Below, piece by piece: positions 1 through 8,156 of a stretch of 64,000 nt of DNA. The translations under genes were made by a program, and so were the position numbers. Every line of letters begins with the position of its first letter. Position 1 is the first letter of the stretch. Under the pieces are notes generated by a model. The model was not told the DNA's origin, did no database searches, and was given only the letters and a program-made list of their open reading frames with translations. The stretch is taken from the NCBI RefSeq assembly GCF_000170755.1, contig NZ_ABCK01000023.1:1-64000 (forward strand). Reading direction: 5' to 3'. The DNA is from Lentisphaera araneosa HTCC2155 (GTDB lineage: Bacteria > Verrucomicrobiota > Lentisphaeria > Lentisphaerales > Lentisphaeraceae).

Positions 1-180
1 AAGTCTCAGCAAGTGTCAAGCCGTTTTGATTTCAAAGGAGTTGAAGCTGGTCTAGGGAGCAGCTTTTTAAGAGCTTGGGGAGAGCCTTTTATTGGAGCGA
101 TAGATGAATTAACCCTTTCCCCAAAAGCACTGAGTGCTAAGGAAGTTGCGGAGCTCTATCAGGCTGACTTGATAAAATAA
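1..180 (+). CDS. C-terminal end of a LamG/concanavalin-like protein (5' partial)
   Basis: The frame is open from the first base and stops at a TAA at 178-180, so only the last 59 residues are visible. The fragment (FDFKGVEAGLG, then GEPFIGAIDELTLSPKAL and AELYQADL) matches the end of a LamG-type jelly roll: the pattern 'F-I-G-x-(I/L)-D-(E/D)' followed by an 'L(S/N)xxE(V/I)..LY' helix is typical of LamG domains. The downstream gene at 516 carries the same pattern (FDFKGVSAGLAG, NFIGSLDDFRIY, EIKDLYPSDLF), so the two are probably neighbouring paralogues. The rest of the protein and its enzymatic partner domain, if any, lie outside the window. Confidence 0.75.
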   Translation, partial: KSQQVSSRFDFKGVEAGLGSSFLRAWGEPFIGAIDELTLSPKALSAKEVAELYQADLIK

Positions 181-409
181 TCTCATGCGGTTCTCACTCA
201 AGTAGAATCCCTTACTCTATAGCGCAAGAAGACGATCCCAGTACAGATTTTTTATTAGAATAGGGAGACTCATCAGGCCCGATGACGACATGAGTCACGA
301 TAGGACTTCAGGTGATAAGAGGATATTTACGAGGGTGCATAAATTTATAATATAATCTTCATTTTTGGGTAAAAAATATTTTATGTGCAATGAAAGATAG
401 TGAATTTTC
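181..409. other. Intergenic stretch upstream of the LamG/toroid gene promoter
   Basis: I see no gene here. A 7-bp inverted repeat (GACTCAT 267-273, ATGAGTC 290-296, 16-nt loop) lies in the middle. It is not followed by a T-run, so it is not a convincing terminator. The right part (355-409) is strongly A/T-rich and leads into the promoter at 410-438, which could act as an UP-like element (inference). Confidence 0.4.
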
Positions 410-438
410 TTGACATTCTATAAGATGTGGAGTATGAT
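410..438 (+). promoter_or_regulatory. Near-consensus sigma-70 promoter for the LamG/toroid gene
   Basis: TTGACA at 410-415 is a perfect -35 box. TATGAT at 433-438 matches the -10 consensus TATAAT at five of six positions, and the spacer is exactly 17 bp. Transcription would start near 445, giving a leader of about 70 nt before the ATG at 516. The -10 box overlaps the left end of a perfect 26-bp palindrome, which suggests strong but repressible expression. Confidence 0.75.
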
Positions 439-460
439 TGTTTGATTAATCAAACAATCA
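435..460. promoter_or_regulatory. Perfect 26-bp palindrome, probable repressor operator
   Basis: The left arm TGATTGTTTGATT (435-447) is followed directly by its exact reverse complement (448-460) with no spacer. It begins inside the -10 box and covers the expected start site, the classical position for a repressor. It is a two-fold symmetric site for a dimeric DNA-binding protein. No regulator gene is visible nearby, so the factor (LacI, GntR or other) is unknown. Confidence 0.7.
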
Positions 461-515
461 AAAATGGATTTTCCATAAGAGATTAGTTATTTTAATAACA
501 AAATTAAGGCTTTTT

Positions 516-2483
516 ATGAATTTCAATTTATTTATATTTCTCAGTTTCTGTGGATTCTCAGTCATGGCAACTGATCCTGTCTATCGTCATTGGTCTTTTG
601 ATGAAGTCTCGAATAATCAAGTAAAAGATCACTCTGGCAATCAAGTGGATTTAAATTTATCAAGCCAAAAGTCGGACGATGGCGTTCTGGGTAAAGGACT
701 TGAGTTTCCGGCAGGAAGTCAAGCGCTTGACTTAGGTGACTTAGGTTTAAAGGCTCCTGTGACGCTTAGTTTTTGGATGAAAACAAATACGACGCAAAAT
801 GATGGTAGAATCTTTTCACAGCTCAATGGTCCCGTTCATGGTCAAGCGGGTGCTTTGCGCATCAATGGGATTAATATTGAATTGTGGAATGCAAAGAATT
901 GGATTTCTATCATCAAAGGCATCAGTGATCAAGGCTTATGGCAGCATATAGCCTTTGTTTTTAGGCAAGATGGGAAAGTGATTGGCTACCTCAATGGTAA
1001 AGCGAGTAGTGCATACAGAAGTTCTTTTGATTTTAAGGGAGTCAGTGCAGGGCTGGCAGGCAAATATATGGGCCAATATGGTGAAAATTTCATTGGCAGT
1101 TTGGATGATTTTAGGATCTACAAAAGTGCTTTAAATGAGCAAGAAATTAAGGACTTATACCCTAGTGATTTATTTGAGAAGTCTCAAAAGTTACTTGCTA
1201 AAGAAGTGAAAAATCAAATTGGGGCTAATGGCCTATACGACTGGAAAGATAACATGGTGATTGCGCCACGAATGCGTGATGCGGCAGGACTTTTATTGCC
1301 TTTGCAATCCTATGATGAAACGATTAAACGCGGCATGTCTTTTATCTTAGATGATCACTTAGAGTGGTTTGGCGCAGAAGAAACCTTGCTAGATGACAAG
1401 GGGAAAATGCAGAGACCTTGGGTTTATTATTCTAACGTTCAGCACAATGGCATACCTTTCCCGAGAGCGGTCGATAGAATGACTTCTTACCCAGCTTTTC
1501 ACCATGCACTTAATATAAAAACCTTTATTTCTTATTGGAAATATGCGGGGGATGAACGAGCCTTGCAGGAGGCCATTGATTTAGCGGATTGGGATATAGC
1601 CAATAGCACACCAACTGACTGGGCTTATGGTAGCATGCCCTACAGTACTTTTGAGCACAAAAAGCCAGGTGGCTTTCGCGATGGTGCGGGGATTATGCCC
1701 GATAAATCAGCTATCTTAGCACTGGCTTATCTCGACCTGTATGAGGCGACTGGCAAAGATCGTTTCCTCAAAGCAGGAGAAGCGATTGCAAAAACCTTGA
1801 GCTTGCGTCAGCGTCCCAATGGAACTTGGCCCTTTAGAGTCGATCCCAAGACCGAAAGAGTGGTCGAGGAATATACCAGTAGCGTGATTTATGCGGTGAA
1901 GTTATTCGAGCGCGTGGACAAGTTTAACGAGAATAGTCATTATCGTCCCTATCGCGATAAAACTTGGCATTGGTTGGTGAATGGTCCCATCAAAACTAAA
2001 GAATTCCGTGGCTTTTACGAAGATATTCCCCCGAGCCCACGTGGCCGTACAAATTATGATTGCCTCGATACGATTCGCTACCTCTTGGCCAATAGAACAG
2101 AAGATAACGGCTACCTCGAAATGGCCATTGAACTGAATCAATGGATTGAGAAGATCTTTTTGGATAAGATTTCCGGTTTTGAGCCAGCGGAAGGGATTCG
2201 CGAGCAATTGCAATGCAATTATGTGATGGGGATCCATAGCTTGAACTGGGCGTCTATGCTGATGGAATTAGCACAAGCAACAGGCGACGAAAAGATGCGT
2301 CAACGCGCCCAACAAACCGCCAATTACACCACTTATTACCTTCAGCCTGATAATCGTATAGTTGTGGGTTTCGATTATAAGCAGTTGTGGTATAGCTGTC
2401 ACGTCGGTGTCATTCTTTACCTCTTTGATTTTGTTGAGACAAGTAAGAAAAATCCCAAGAGCAAGGTCAGATTTAAAATTTAA
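516..2483 (+). CDS. Secreted LamG domain plus alpha/alpha-toroid glycosidase- or lyase-like protein
   Basis: The 655-residue protein starts with a signal peptide (about residues 1-18, cleavage near VMA/TDP), so it is exported. Residues about 19-215 form a LamG/concanavalin-like fold (HWSFDE start, FIGSLDDFRIY end), which in this context usually binds or acts on carbohydrate. Residues about 220-645 are helical repeats rich in aromatic and acidic residues (GGFRDGAGIMPDKSAILALA, NGTWPFRVDPK, YEDIPPSPRGRTNYDCLDT) and look like a six-hairpin alpha/alpha-toroid as in many glycoside hydrolases, polysaccharide lyases and epimerases. I cannot assign a family or a substrate. It sits 75 bp upstream of a pseudopilin gene and is driven by the promoter at 410-438. 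A degradative role against an exopolysaccharide is inference. Confidence 0.7.
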   Translation: MNFNLFIFLSFCGFSVMATDPVYRHWSFDEVSNNQVKDHSGNQVDLNLSSQKSDDGVLGKGLEFPAGSQALDLGDLGLKAPVTLSFWMKTNTTQNDGRIFSQLNGPVHGQAGALRINGINIELWNAKNWISIIKGISDQGLWQHIAFVFRQDGKVIGYLNGKASSAYRSSFDFKGVSAGLAGKYMGQYGENFIGSLDDFRIYKSALNEQEIKDLYPSDLFEKSQKLLAKEVKNQIGANGLYDWKDNMVIAPRMRDAAGLLLPLQSYDETIKRGMSFILDDHLEWFGAEETLLDDKGKMQRPWVYYSNVQHNGIPFPRAVDRMTSYPAFHHALNIKTFISYWKYAGDERALQEAIDLADWDIANSTPTDWAYGSMPYSTFEHKKPGGFRDGAGIMPDKSAILALAYLDLYEATGKDRFLKAGEAIAKTLSLRQRPNGTWPFRVDPKTERVVEEYTSSVIYAVKLFERVDKFNENSHYRPYRDKTWHWLVNGPIKTKEFRGFYEDIPPSPRGRTNYDCLDTIRYLLANRTEDNGYLEMAIELNQWIEKIFLDKISGFEPAEGIREQLQCNYVMGIHSLNWASMLMELAQATGDEKMRQRAQQTANYTTYYLQPDNRIVVGFDYKQLWYSCHVGVILYLFDFVETSKKNPKSKVRFKI

Positions 2484-2557
2484 TTAGTACGATTTAGATG
2501 AACTGCCTGTAAGCATCGCAGGCGAAACTTAATAAGAGACATAAACAAGGAAATAGC

Positions 2558-3286
2558 ATGAATACAAATAGCTTAAAACAGCCAAGAAGTTTCACCTTGA
2601 TTGAATTGCTCGTGGTCGTAGCAATCATTGGAATATTAGCATCGCTTGTATTACCAGCTTTAGGAAAAGCGAGGAAAAAAGCTAGGACAGCAGTGTGCAA
2701 GAGTAACCTAAGACAAATAGGTACCCTGAGTCAAATGTATTCAGATGATCATAATGGATCATTTGCTAGTTATGATAGCAATACTGTTCAGGTTCAATAT
2801 GATTACCAGAACTGGGGTGGCAAGCAAGGGACAGAGTATCAGGGGACGATACGTTTTTTAAACCCCTATCTCGGAATAGAAGGTCCTGTGACAACAACAA
2901 GTAAAGGAGCCATTGAGGTTTTTAAATGTCCGAGTGACGATGGTACAGAAGGAACTTGGGGTAGGGGTCCAACGATTTGGGATGCTTTTGGAACGAGTTA
3001 TTTATATAATAATAGCGAAAATGGTAATAATCATATCTCGTCCATGGTGGGACGTACACAAAATAGTATAGCCAATCCATCACAAGTCATTCTTGCGAAC
3101 GATTTTTCCTTTAATGCGTTTTTTGTTAATTTGGTTCCTTTTCACATTAGTTCTTGGCACAAAGAGGATAATGGTTGGGGGAACGTTTTGTTTGTTGACG
3201 GCCATGTAGCTTTTCGACAAGCCAATTATACGGCGGGGAACAATCACACTTTTGATGATTGGACTTTCATGCTCGATGGACCGTAA
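2558..3286 (+). CDS. Pseudopilin-like protein (prepilin N-terminal motif, DUF1559/type II secretion G-like)
   Basis: The 242-residue protein has a class III (prepilin peptidase) leader, ending before [19 protein letters not shown], with the conserved Glu at +5 and a hydrophobic helix. It is followed by the basic segment [20 protein letters not shown]. The C-terminal end contains the DGHV signature ([12 protein letters not shown]) typical of the 'H-X9-DG' pseudopilins of Planctomycetes, Verrucomicrobia and Lentisphaerae. Here the histidine is 12 residues before DG, not nine. Such proteins are thought to be envelope filament or secretion components, but the function of this expanded family is not known. 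It probably shares a transcript with the upstream enzyme. Confidence 0.85.
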   Translation: MNTNSLKQPRSFTLIELLVVVAIIGILASLVLPALGKARKKARTAVCKSNLRQIGTLSQMYSDDHNGSFASYDSNTVQVQYDYQNWGGKQGTEYQGTIRFLNPYLGIEGPVTTTSKGAIEVFKCPSDDGTEGTWGRGPTIWDAFGTSYLYNNSENGNNHISSMVGRTQNSIANPSQVILANDFSFNAFFVNLVPFHISSWHKEDNGWGNVLFVDGHVAFRQANYTAGNNHTFDDWTFMLDGP

Positions 3287-3346
3287 GAATTCTTTTAAAA
3301 GACAATGATTTGTATATAATAAGTAAAAAACATAAGGGTATAAAAA

Positions 3347-4588
3347 ATGAATCAAGATAAATCGAACTTATCTCGTCGTGGATTTTTACAGGGCATAGGA
3401 GGTGCTGGTGCTCTACTTGGCATGGGCGCTCTGAATCAACAGAGTTTAGCAGCTGAAGCACCGCGTGATGCCCAAGGCAATATTATTCCGGGTTTTGAAA
3501 AAAATCAGAATACAGGAACACATGCGCAAGGTTGGAAGCCCATTTCTGACCGTAAGATTCGTGTGGGGATAGCGGGCTACGGTCTCTGTCAATTTGGTGC
3601 TTCTTGGTTTTATCAAAATCATCCCAATGTTGAAGTTGTGGCGGCAACTGATCTCGATCCAGGACGTTGTGCGGCCTTAGCAAAAGCAGTGGGTGCGAAA
3701 AAAACTTATCCATCTTGTGAAGAGATGATCAAGGACAAGAGTATTGAGGCGGTATATATTGCCACTGATGCGCCGAGTCATGCTCGTCTCGCTATCATGG
3801 CGCTCAATCATGGCAAGCACGTCGCTTCTGCAGTTCCCGCAGTTTTTGGTTTTGAAGCGGAAGATGAAGCTGAAGAACTCTTTAATGCGGTCAAGAAAAG
3901 CGGTATGAAATACATGATGAACGAGACCTCAACATTTCACGCGGGGCTTTACGCCGATCGCATGCAGTACCAAGCAGGAGCCTTGGGTAAAGTAATTTAC
4001 TCTGAGGGTGAATATTATCATGACTTTGGCCCTCATGGCTTAGCAAGTTATAATCCCAAGAATGGTAAAATTGATAAGAATGGTTGGCGCCGTGGACTCG
4101 TTCCCATGTGGTATCCGACACATTCAACTGCTTATTATGTTTCTGTTACGGGTGGGCGTTTTACTGAGGTGTCAGGCTTGGGTACCAAGAGCCTTTACGC
4201 TGAATTCCAAGCAGAAAATAATGAGCATAAAAACCCCTTTGGCACTGAAGTTGCCATGTTGAAGACAAGTGAGGGAGGTATCTCCCGTATGGCCGTGAGT
4301 TGGGATATGAAAAATGCCCATGGAGAAAAGGGGCGTTGTTATGGTCAAAAACCACGAAGCAATAAAGTTAAGGGCACTCGACCAGCACTGCCTCCAGGGG
4401 TGAATGCAGGACATCATGGTGGATCACATGGTCAGTTAACCAGTAATTTCATCGAATCCATCTTATTGGATAAAAAACCGATAGTCGACATCGGTGATGC
4501 TCTCAATATGACTCTCGCTGGAGTGATTGCCCACAAATCAGCACTCGCTGGTGGCGAATGGATGAAGATTCCTCAGTACGATCTATAA
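3347..4588 (+). CDS. Tat-exported Gfo/Idh/MocA family protein, GH109-like
   Basis: The 413-residue protein opens with a twin-arginine signal (SRRGFLQGIGGAGALLGMG, RR at 10-11), so it is folded with its cofactor before export. The Rossmann glycine motif is VGIAGYGLCQFG, followed by AATDLDPGRC. In normal family dehydrogenases the EKP motif supplies the catalytic lysine. Here the corresponding stretch is KHVASAVPAVFG (K157 onwards), with valine 163 in the lysine position. A YPTH motif (256-259) follows. Both traits recall NAD-dependent GH109 glycosidases, which have 'KHV..EVPAA' and 'YPTHG' (family knowledge, from memory). I infer an NAD(H)-using glycosidase-like or otherwise atypical enzyme acting outside the cytoplasm. 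It is followed by a strong terminator. Confidence 0.75.
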   Translation: MNQDKSNLSRRGFLQGIGGAGALLGMGALNQQSLAAEAPRDAQGNIIPGFEKNQNTGTHAQGWKPISDRKIRVGIAGYGLCQFGASWFYQNHPNVEVVAATDLDPGRCAALAKAVGAKKTYPSCEEMIKDKSIEAVYIATDAPSHARLAIMALNHGKHVASAVPAVFGFEAEDEAEELFNAVKKSGMKYMMNETSTFHAGLYADRMQYQAGALGKVIYSEGEYYHDFGPHGLASYNPKNGKIDKNGWRRGLVPMWYPTHSTAYYVSVTGGRFTEVSGLGTKSLYAEFQAENNEHKNPFGTEVAMLKTSEGGISRMAVSWDMKNAHGEKGRCYGQKPRSNKVKGTRPALPPGVNAGHHGGSHGQLTSNFIESILLDKKPIVDIGDALNMTLAGVIAHKSALAGGEWMKIPQYDL

Positions 4589-4608
4589 AGATTGAAATGA
4601 ACGTCAAG

Positions 4609-4645
4609 AAAAAGCGTGAGTTTTCTTTTAAACTCACGCTTTTTT
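4609..4645 (+). terminator. Rho-independent terminator after the Tat-exported oxidoreductase-like gene
   Basis: Stem AAAAAGCGTGAGTTT (4609-4623) pairs with AAACTCACGCTTTTT around a 6-nt loop and ends in a run of T. It lies about 20 bp after the stop at 4588 and separates this gene from the next one. Confidence 0.9.
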
Positions 4646-4775
4646 CTGTCTGCTAGTGGGAGTGAGCTAGTCATTTATATGGTGAATTGTAATGTGAAAT
4701 AAACGATTGCACAATCTTGTGTTGATGGCGAAATTTGGAGTTCCTATGAACTCGTTTGAAACTTGATGGTGAATA

Positions 4776-5828
4776 ATGAAAAAAGCAAAAATTGGTTTGG
4801 GCGTGATTGGTATCAGTGCTGAGAATATGGGTAGTACGATGTTTTTGCTAAAGGATGAAGCGGATTTGCGCTATTCGCTAGAGGCCATTTGCTCTAATGA
4901 AGAGGGGATACACGATCTAGCTAAAGAGAAAACTGTGCCTTTTGCTACGATGGATTACCGAGAACTCGTGGAACATCCTCAAGTCGATGTGGTGGCGGTT
5001 TATTCACCGGATGGCTTACATGCTGAGCATTGCCTCGCAGCACTGGAGGCGGGCAAGCATGTGATTTGTACTAAACCCATGGTGACGAGTCTTGAGTATG
5101 CAAAGGCTATTGTCCAAGCAGTAAGAAAAAGCGGGACTAAATTTTTATTGGGTCAAACTATGCGTTTTGATCGTCAATTTAGCGCTCTGCGCAAATTTTA
5201 TAAAGAAGGTGATTTGGGCGAAATTATGGCCGCAGAGGCTTATTATAATCACGATATGCGCCCCGTTTATGACTTCACTCCTTGGCGCCTTAGCATGCCG
5301 CAAGATTTGATGTATGGCGGGGTGACTCATCCCGTCGATATTTTGCGCAGTTTTATGGGTGATATTGCCGAAGTTCACTGTTTTTCGACTAAGGGTAAAC
5401 TTACTCCCGAATTTCCCCAGGATAACTTATTCTTTCTCAATCTTAAATTTGACTCAGGCGCTATTGCGCAGGTACGCGGGCTCTATGATGTGGTTGAACC
5501 ACCAAGTCCGATGATGCAAGTGACGCTTTATGGGACTAAAGCTACAGCAGTAGCGGAATTTAGTGATAATGGTCCCGGAAGAATTGTTTATTCGATGGAT
5601 GGACAAAAAGAAAGGCAAGAGTTCCATTTTGAACCCGAAAAAGACCTCAGCGTTTATGGTCATGGTGCGACGGTTATTCGCTATATGCGCCATTTACAAG
5701 ATTGCCTAGATAAAGATCTTCCACCATCACCCAACGAGATAGATGGAGCCAAAGCCGTATCAGTAGCTCACTCTGCATGGGAGTCATCTAGGACGGGTAC
5801 AATGCAAACTATTTTTAATAATTTTTAA
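4776..5828 (+). CDS. Gfo/Idh/MocA family oxidoreductase (cytoplasmic)
   Basis: This 350-residue protein has no signal peptide. The N-terminal NAD(P)-binding fold begins with KIGLGVIGISAENMG, a slightly degenerate GxGxxG. The catalytic-lysine motif is present as GKHVICTKPMVTS, in contrast to the exported neighbour. The C-terminal alpha/beta substrate domain contains PWRLSMPQDLMYGGVTHPVD, in which the GGVTHPVD histidine is the usual active-site position. It probably oxidises or reduces a sugar or polyol, perhaps one released by the surrounding hydrolases (inference). It stands between a terminator and a 148-bp gap, so it may be monocistronic. Confidence 0.85.
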   Translation: MKKAKIGLGVIGISAENMGSTMFLLKDEADLRYSLEAICSNEEGIHDLAKEKTVPFATMDYRELVEHPQVDVVAVYSPDGLHAEHCLAALEAGKHVICTKPMVTSLEYAKAIVQAVRKSGTKFLLGQTMRFDRQFSALRKFYKEGDLGEIMAAEAYYNHDMRPVYDFTPWRLSMPQDLMYGGVTHPVDILRSFMGDIAEVHCFSTKGKLTPEFPQDNLFFLNLKFDSGAIAQVRGLYDVVEPPSPMMQVTLYGTKATAVAEFSDNGPGRIVYSMDGQKERQEFHFEPEKDLSVYGHGATVIRYMRHLQDCLDKDLPPSPNEIDGAKAVSVAHSAWESSRTGTMQTIFNNF

Positions 5829-5976
5829 TTCCATCAGGCATATTTTGTTTCTTTTTCGTCAATTTATATAATTTTAAAAGAAATATTCATGTATGGGCTT
5901 TAGTGATGTAGCATTAGGGTTTTTTTTTCTGTTTAAATTGTTTTTAGTATCAATAATTAAATTTCAGGTTAAGTCG

Positions 5977-8142
5977 ATGAAGAAGATCTATCTATTACTC
6001 GCATACATGTTTGCGACTTGTGCAATTATAGCGAATGAAGAAGGCCCTAATTTAGTCCCACAAGCGAAAAGCACAGTTGCTAATTATTGGTGTACTTGGT
6101 ATGCGCAAAATTATTGGATTGGACGAGGTTCTGATCTCAAAGACCTCAAGGGGGTGACCAATTCGGCTGCGCGGGAAGAGATCAATTATCACACAATATT
6201 TAATCCCAAGGATGGCTGGGCATCGACTTATTTGGATCGCGAAAGCCGGAAGGATTATGTTTTTCTGATTGACCATGGTTGGCAATCCAAACGCAAAGAA
6301 GAGTACATCGCCGGAGGGATGCCATTTTTTAATATGATCACTGACCCGCGTGATTTTGCGGAATACGCACATTTGGAGCCCAAGGATCGCCTTAAAAAGT
6401 TTAATGAAGAAATAAAAGCACTTGGCTGGAATTCACTGGGTCTTTGGACGCGGGGCAATATTACTGAAAAGCAGGCGCGAACTTTTGTTGAGTGGTCCAA
6501 GCATGCGGAGATTAAGTACTGGAAGATTGATGGCGGAAATGATGGCGGGAAATATTTTTCACAAAAAGTAAAGGATGCAATCTATCCAGAGCTCGTCCTC
6601 GAATACATCACGGGCTCAGGCGGCAATATCAATCCCAAATGGAATCAGGATCAGGCTTCTTACCCGTCGGTCTACGACTTTGGAGGCAATTTACGCAGGG
6701 CAATGCTGAGCATGGTGCAGAGTGTGGATGTCTTCCGCACTTACGATGCTTCGCCCCTATTAATGACCACGACGACTTTGCGAAGAACGCATGACGTTTT
6801 AAAACAAACTCAGCAGCAAGCCAAGTATAAAGCTTTAATTAATGTTCAGGATGATTGTAATGTCTCTGTAGGTTTAGGGGTGTTGGTGGCGAGTAAGCGT
6901 CACCCCAATATGGGAGAGAGAACGTATAATGGCAAAGATCTGCACCATCAGCTTTCGGGGCCAAGGCTCATGCAAAAGCGTTTCGATGAAGTGTCGCGCT
7001 TTGGACGTTGGGCACGCATTGCGCCAGCATTTTCAGCCGGAACGGGCACTTATCTGTCATCAGATAATGAATTAATTGATCGCTGTGTGTACACGCCTTG
7101 GGATACTTGGGCAGCGGGGACCTATGGTCGCATGGTGAGTCAGAGTGCACCAGCGATAATGGCGCGTAATATGCCTTTGCCGAAAGTCGAGAGTGATGGA
7201 CCGGCACCATTTGTTTGTGTGAGTACCTATCCTAATGGGCCGACGGGGATTGCCACTGATGGTCGCGTGAGTCCTGAGAAGCGTTGGTTTGAACCAAGAG
7301 CTAAAGTGACGGTAAAAATCAAAGATGCTTCACAGCCAATCGGCGTAGTCGGGCGCTATAAAGAATTGATTTTGGCGTTTGCCTCTTCACTGGAGGATGT
7401 TGAACACATTTGGGCACAAGATCTTTTAGACGATAGCTCGATGGATATAAAATCGAAAGTCAAAATTAGTGGCAATACCATTTCACTCTCTGGAGATCTC
7501 ATCGACGAGATTGGTTTATCAGCAGCGAGCCCCGGAGATTTGTCAGTGCCGGGTTTAGTTCTGCGTTTAGAGGGGAAAAATCTGCCGTTTTTTGGAAAGG
7601 AGTATACCCCAGTCGTACCAATACCTCAGGCGAGTGCTTTTGTGAAGGCAAAAACTAAGGGCTATGTCGGCCCAGCTTCAATCAAAAAAGTGAAGGATGG
7701 CCATGAAGTCATGTCCGATAATAAGTCTAAAATTGATTTTGCCCTCAAGAAATTAGCAAAGCCGATCAACACCGGCAAAGTGCAAATTACTTGGACGATG
7801 AGAGATCTTGATCCACGTGCGCTAACTCGCAATGGATTTCTGGTGGTGAGCAGCGATGAAGATGCGCTTTCTTCTGTTCTCGCAGGTGCTTGGACGGGCT
7901 CCAATGAAGTGACGGTGTTTGAGGGGCTTGGAGGACATAGTTCAGCGCCTAAGAAGAAATTTAAGCCAGGAAAAGAAATGAGCTGCAAACTGGTCTTGGA
8001 TTTAGATAAACGCAGTGCTGAACTAACAGTCAACGGAGTGAGTTCCAAGATTTTATTTTCCGAGAGCATGACCAGTGTAAGTTATGTTGGTTTTGGCGTG
8101 AAGGGAGCAAAAACCTCCTTTAGTGATATAACGATCAAGTGA
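5977..8142 (+). CDS. Secreted clan GH-D-like TIM-barrel glycosidase candidate
   Basis: The frame could begin at 5893, but the Met at 5977 (MKKIYLLLAYMFATCAIIA) gives a normal signal peptide and is chosen; the protein is then 721 residues. The first half contains TIM-barrel features: KALGWNSLGLWTRG and especially KYWKIDGGN, with Asp185. A 'W-K-x-D' strand end with nucleophilic Asp is characteristic of alpha-galactosidase-type clan D enzymes (GH27/GH36). The last ~130 residues look like a concanavalin-type beta-sandwich. I cannot name a family; clan D membership rests on one motif. It lies 14 bp upstream of an EEP-esterase fusion gene, so the two are probably co-transcribed and act on the same polymer. 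Confidence 0.65.
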   Translation: MKKIYLLLAYMFATCAIIANEEGPNLVPQAKSTVANYWCTWYAQNYWIGRGSDLKDLKGVTNSAAREEINYHTIFNPKDGWASTYLDRESRKDYVFLIDHGWQSKRKEEYIAGGMPFFNMITDPRDFAEYAHLEPKDRLKKFNEEIKALGWNSLGLWTRGNITEKQARTFVEWSKHAEIKYWKIDGGNDGGKYFSQKVKDAIYPELVLEYITGSGGNINPKWNQDQASYPSVYDFGGNLRRAMLSMVQSVDVFRTYDASPLLMTTTTLRRTHDVLKQTQQQAKYKALINVQDDCNVSVGLGVLVASKRHPNMGERTYNGKDLHHQLSGPRLMQKRFDEVSRFGRWARIAPAFSAGTGTYLSSDNELIDRCVYTPWDTWAAGTYGRMVSQSAPAIMARNMPLPKVESDGPAPFVCVSTYPNGPTGIATDGRVSPEKRWFEPRAKVTVKIKDASQPIGVVGRYKELILAFASSLEDVEHIWAQDLLDDSSMDIKSKVKISGNTISLSGDLIDEIGLSAASPGDLSVPGLVLRLEGKNLPFFGKEYTPVVPIPQASAFVKAKTKGYVGPASIKKVKDGHEVMSDNKSKIDFALKKLAKPINTGKVQITWTMRDLDPRALTRNGFLVVSSDEDALSSVLAGAWTGSNEVTVFEGLGGHSSAPKKKFKPGKEMSCKLVLDLDKRSAELTVNGVSSKILFSESMTSVSYVGFGVKGAKTSFSDITIK

Positions 8143-8156
8143 GCAAGGATTCATGA

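Noticed and set aside
290-355. 21-codon ORF in the first intergenic region
   Set aside because: No Shine-Dalgarno, no overlap with another gene and no recognisable sequence.
2505-2523. GCCTG/CAGGC hairpin between the toroid gene and the pseudopilin gene
   Set aside because: Only five base pairs and no T-run, so not a supported terminator.
4705-4716. GATTG-CA-CAATC inverted repeat upstream of the oxidoreductase at 4776, possibly the same operator as 435-460
   Set aside because: Only the outer GATTG/CAATC arms match, the spacing differs, and there is no clear promoter around it; chance is likely.
7662-8069. 135-codon open frame antisense to the clan-D-like gene
   Set aside because: It lies wholly inside a well supported gene, starts without an RBS and has no recognisable motif; it is a shadow frame.
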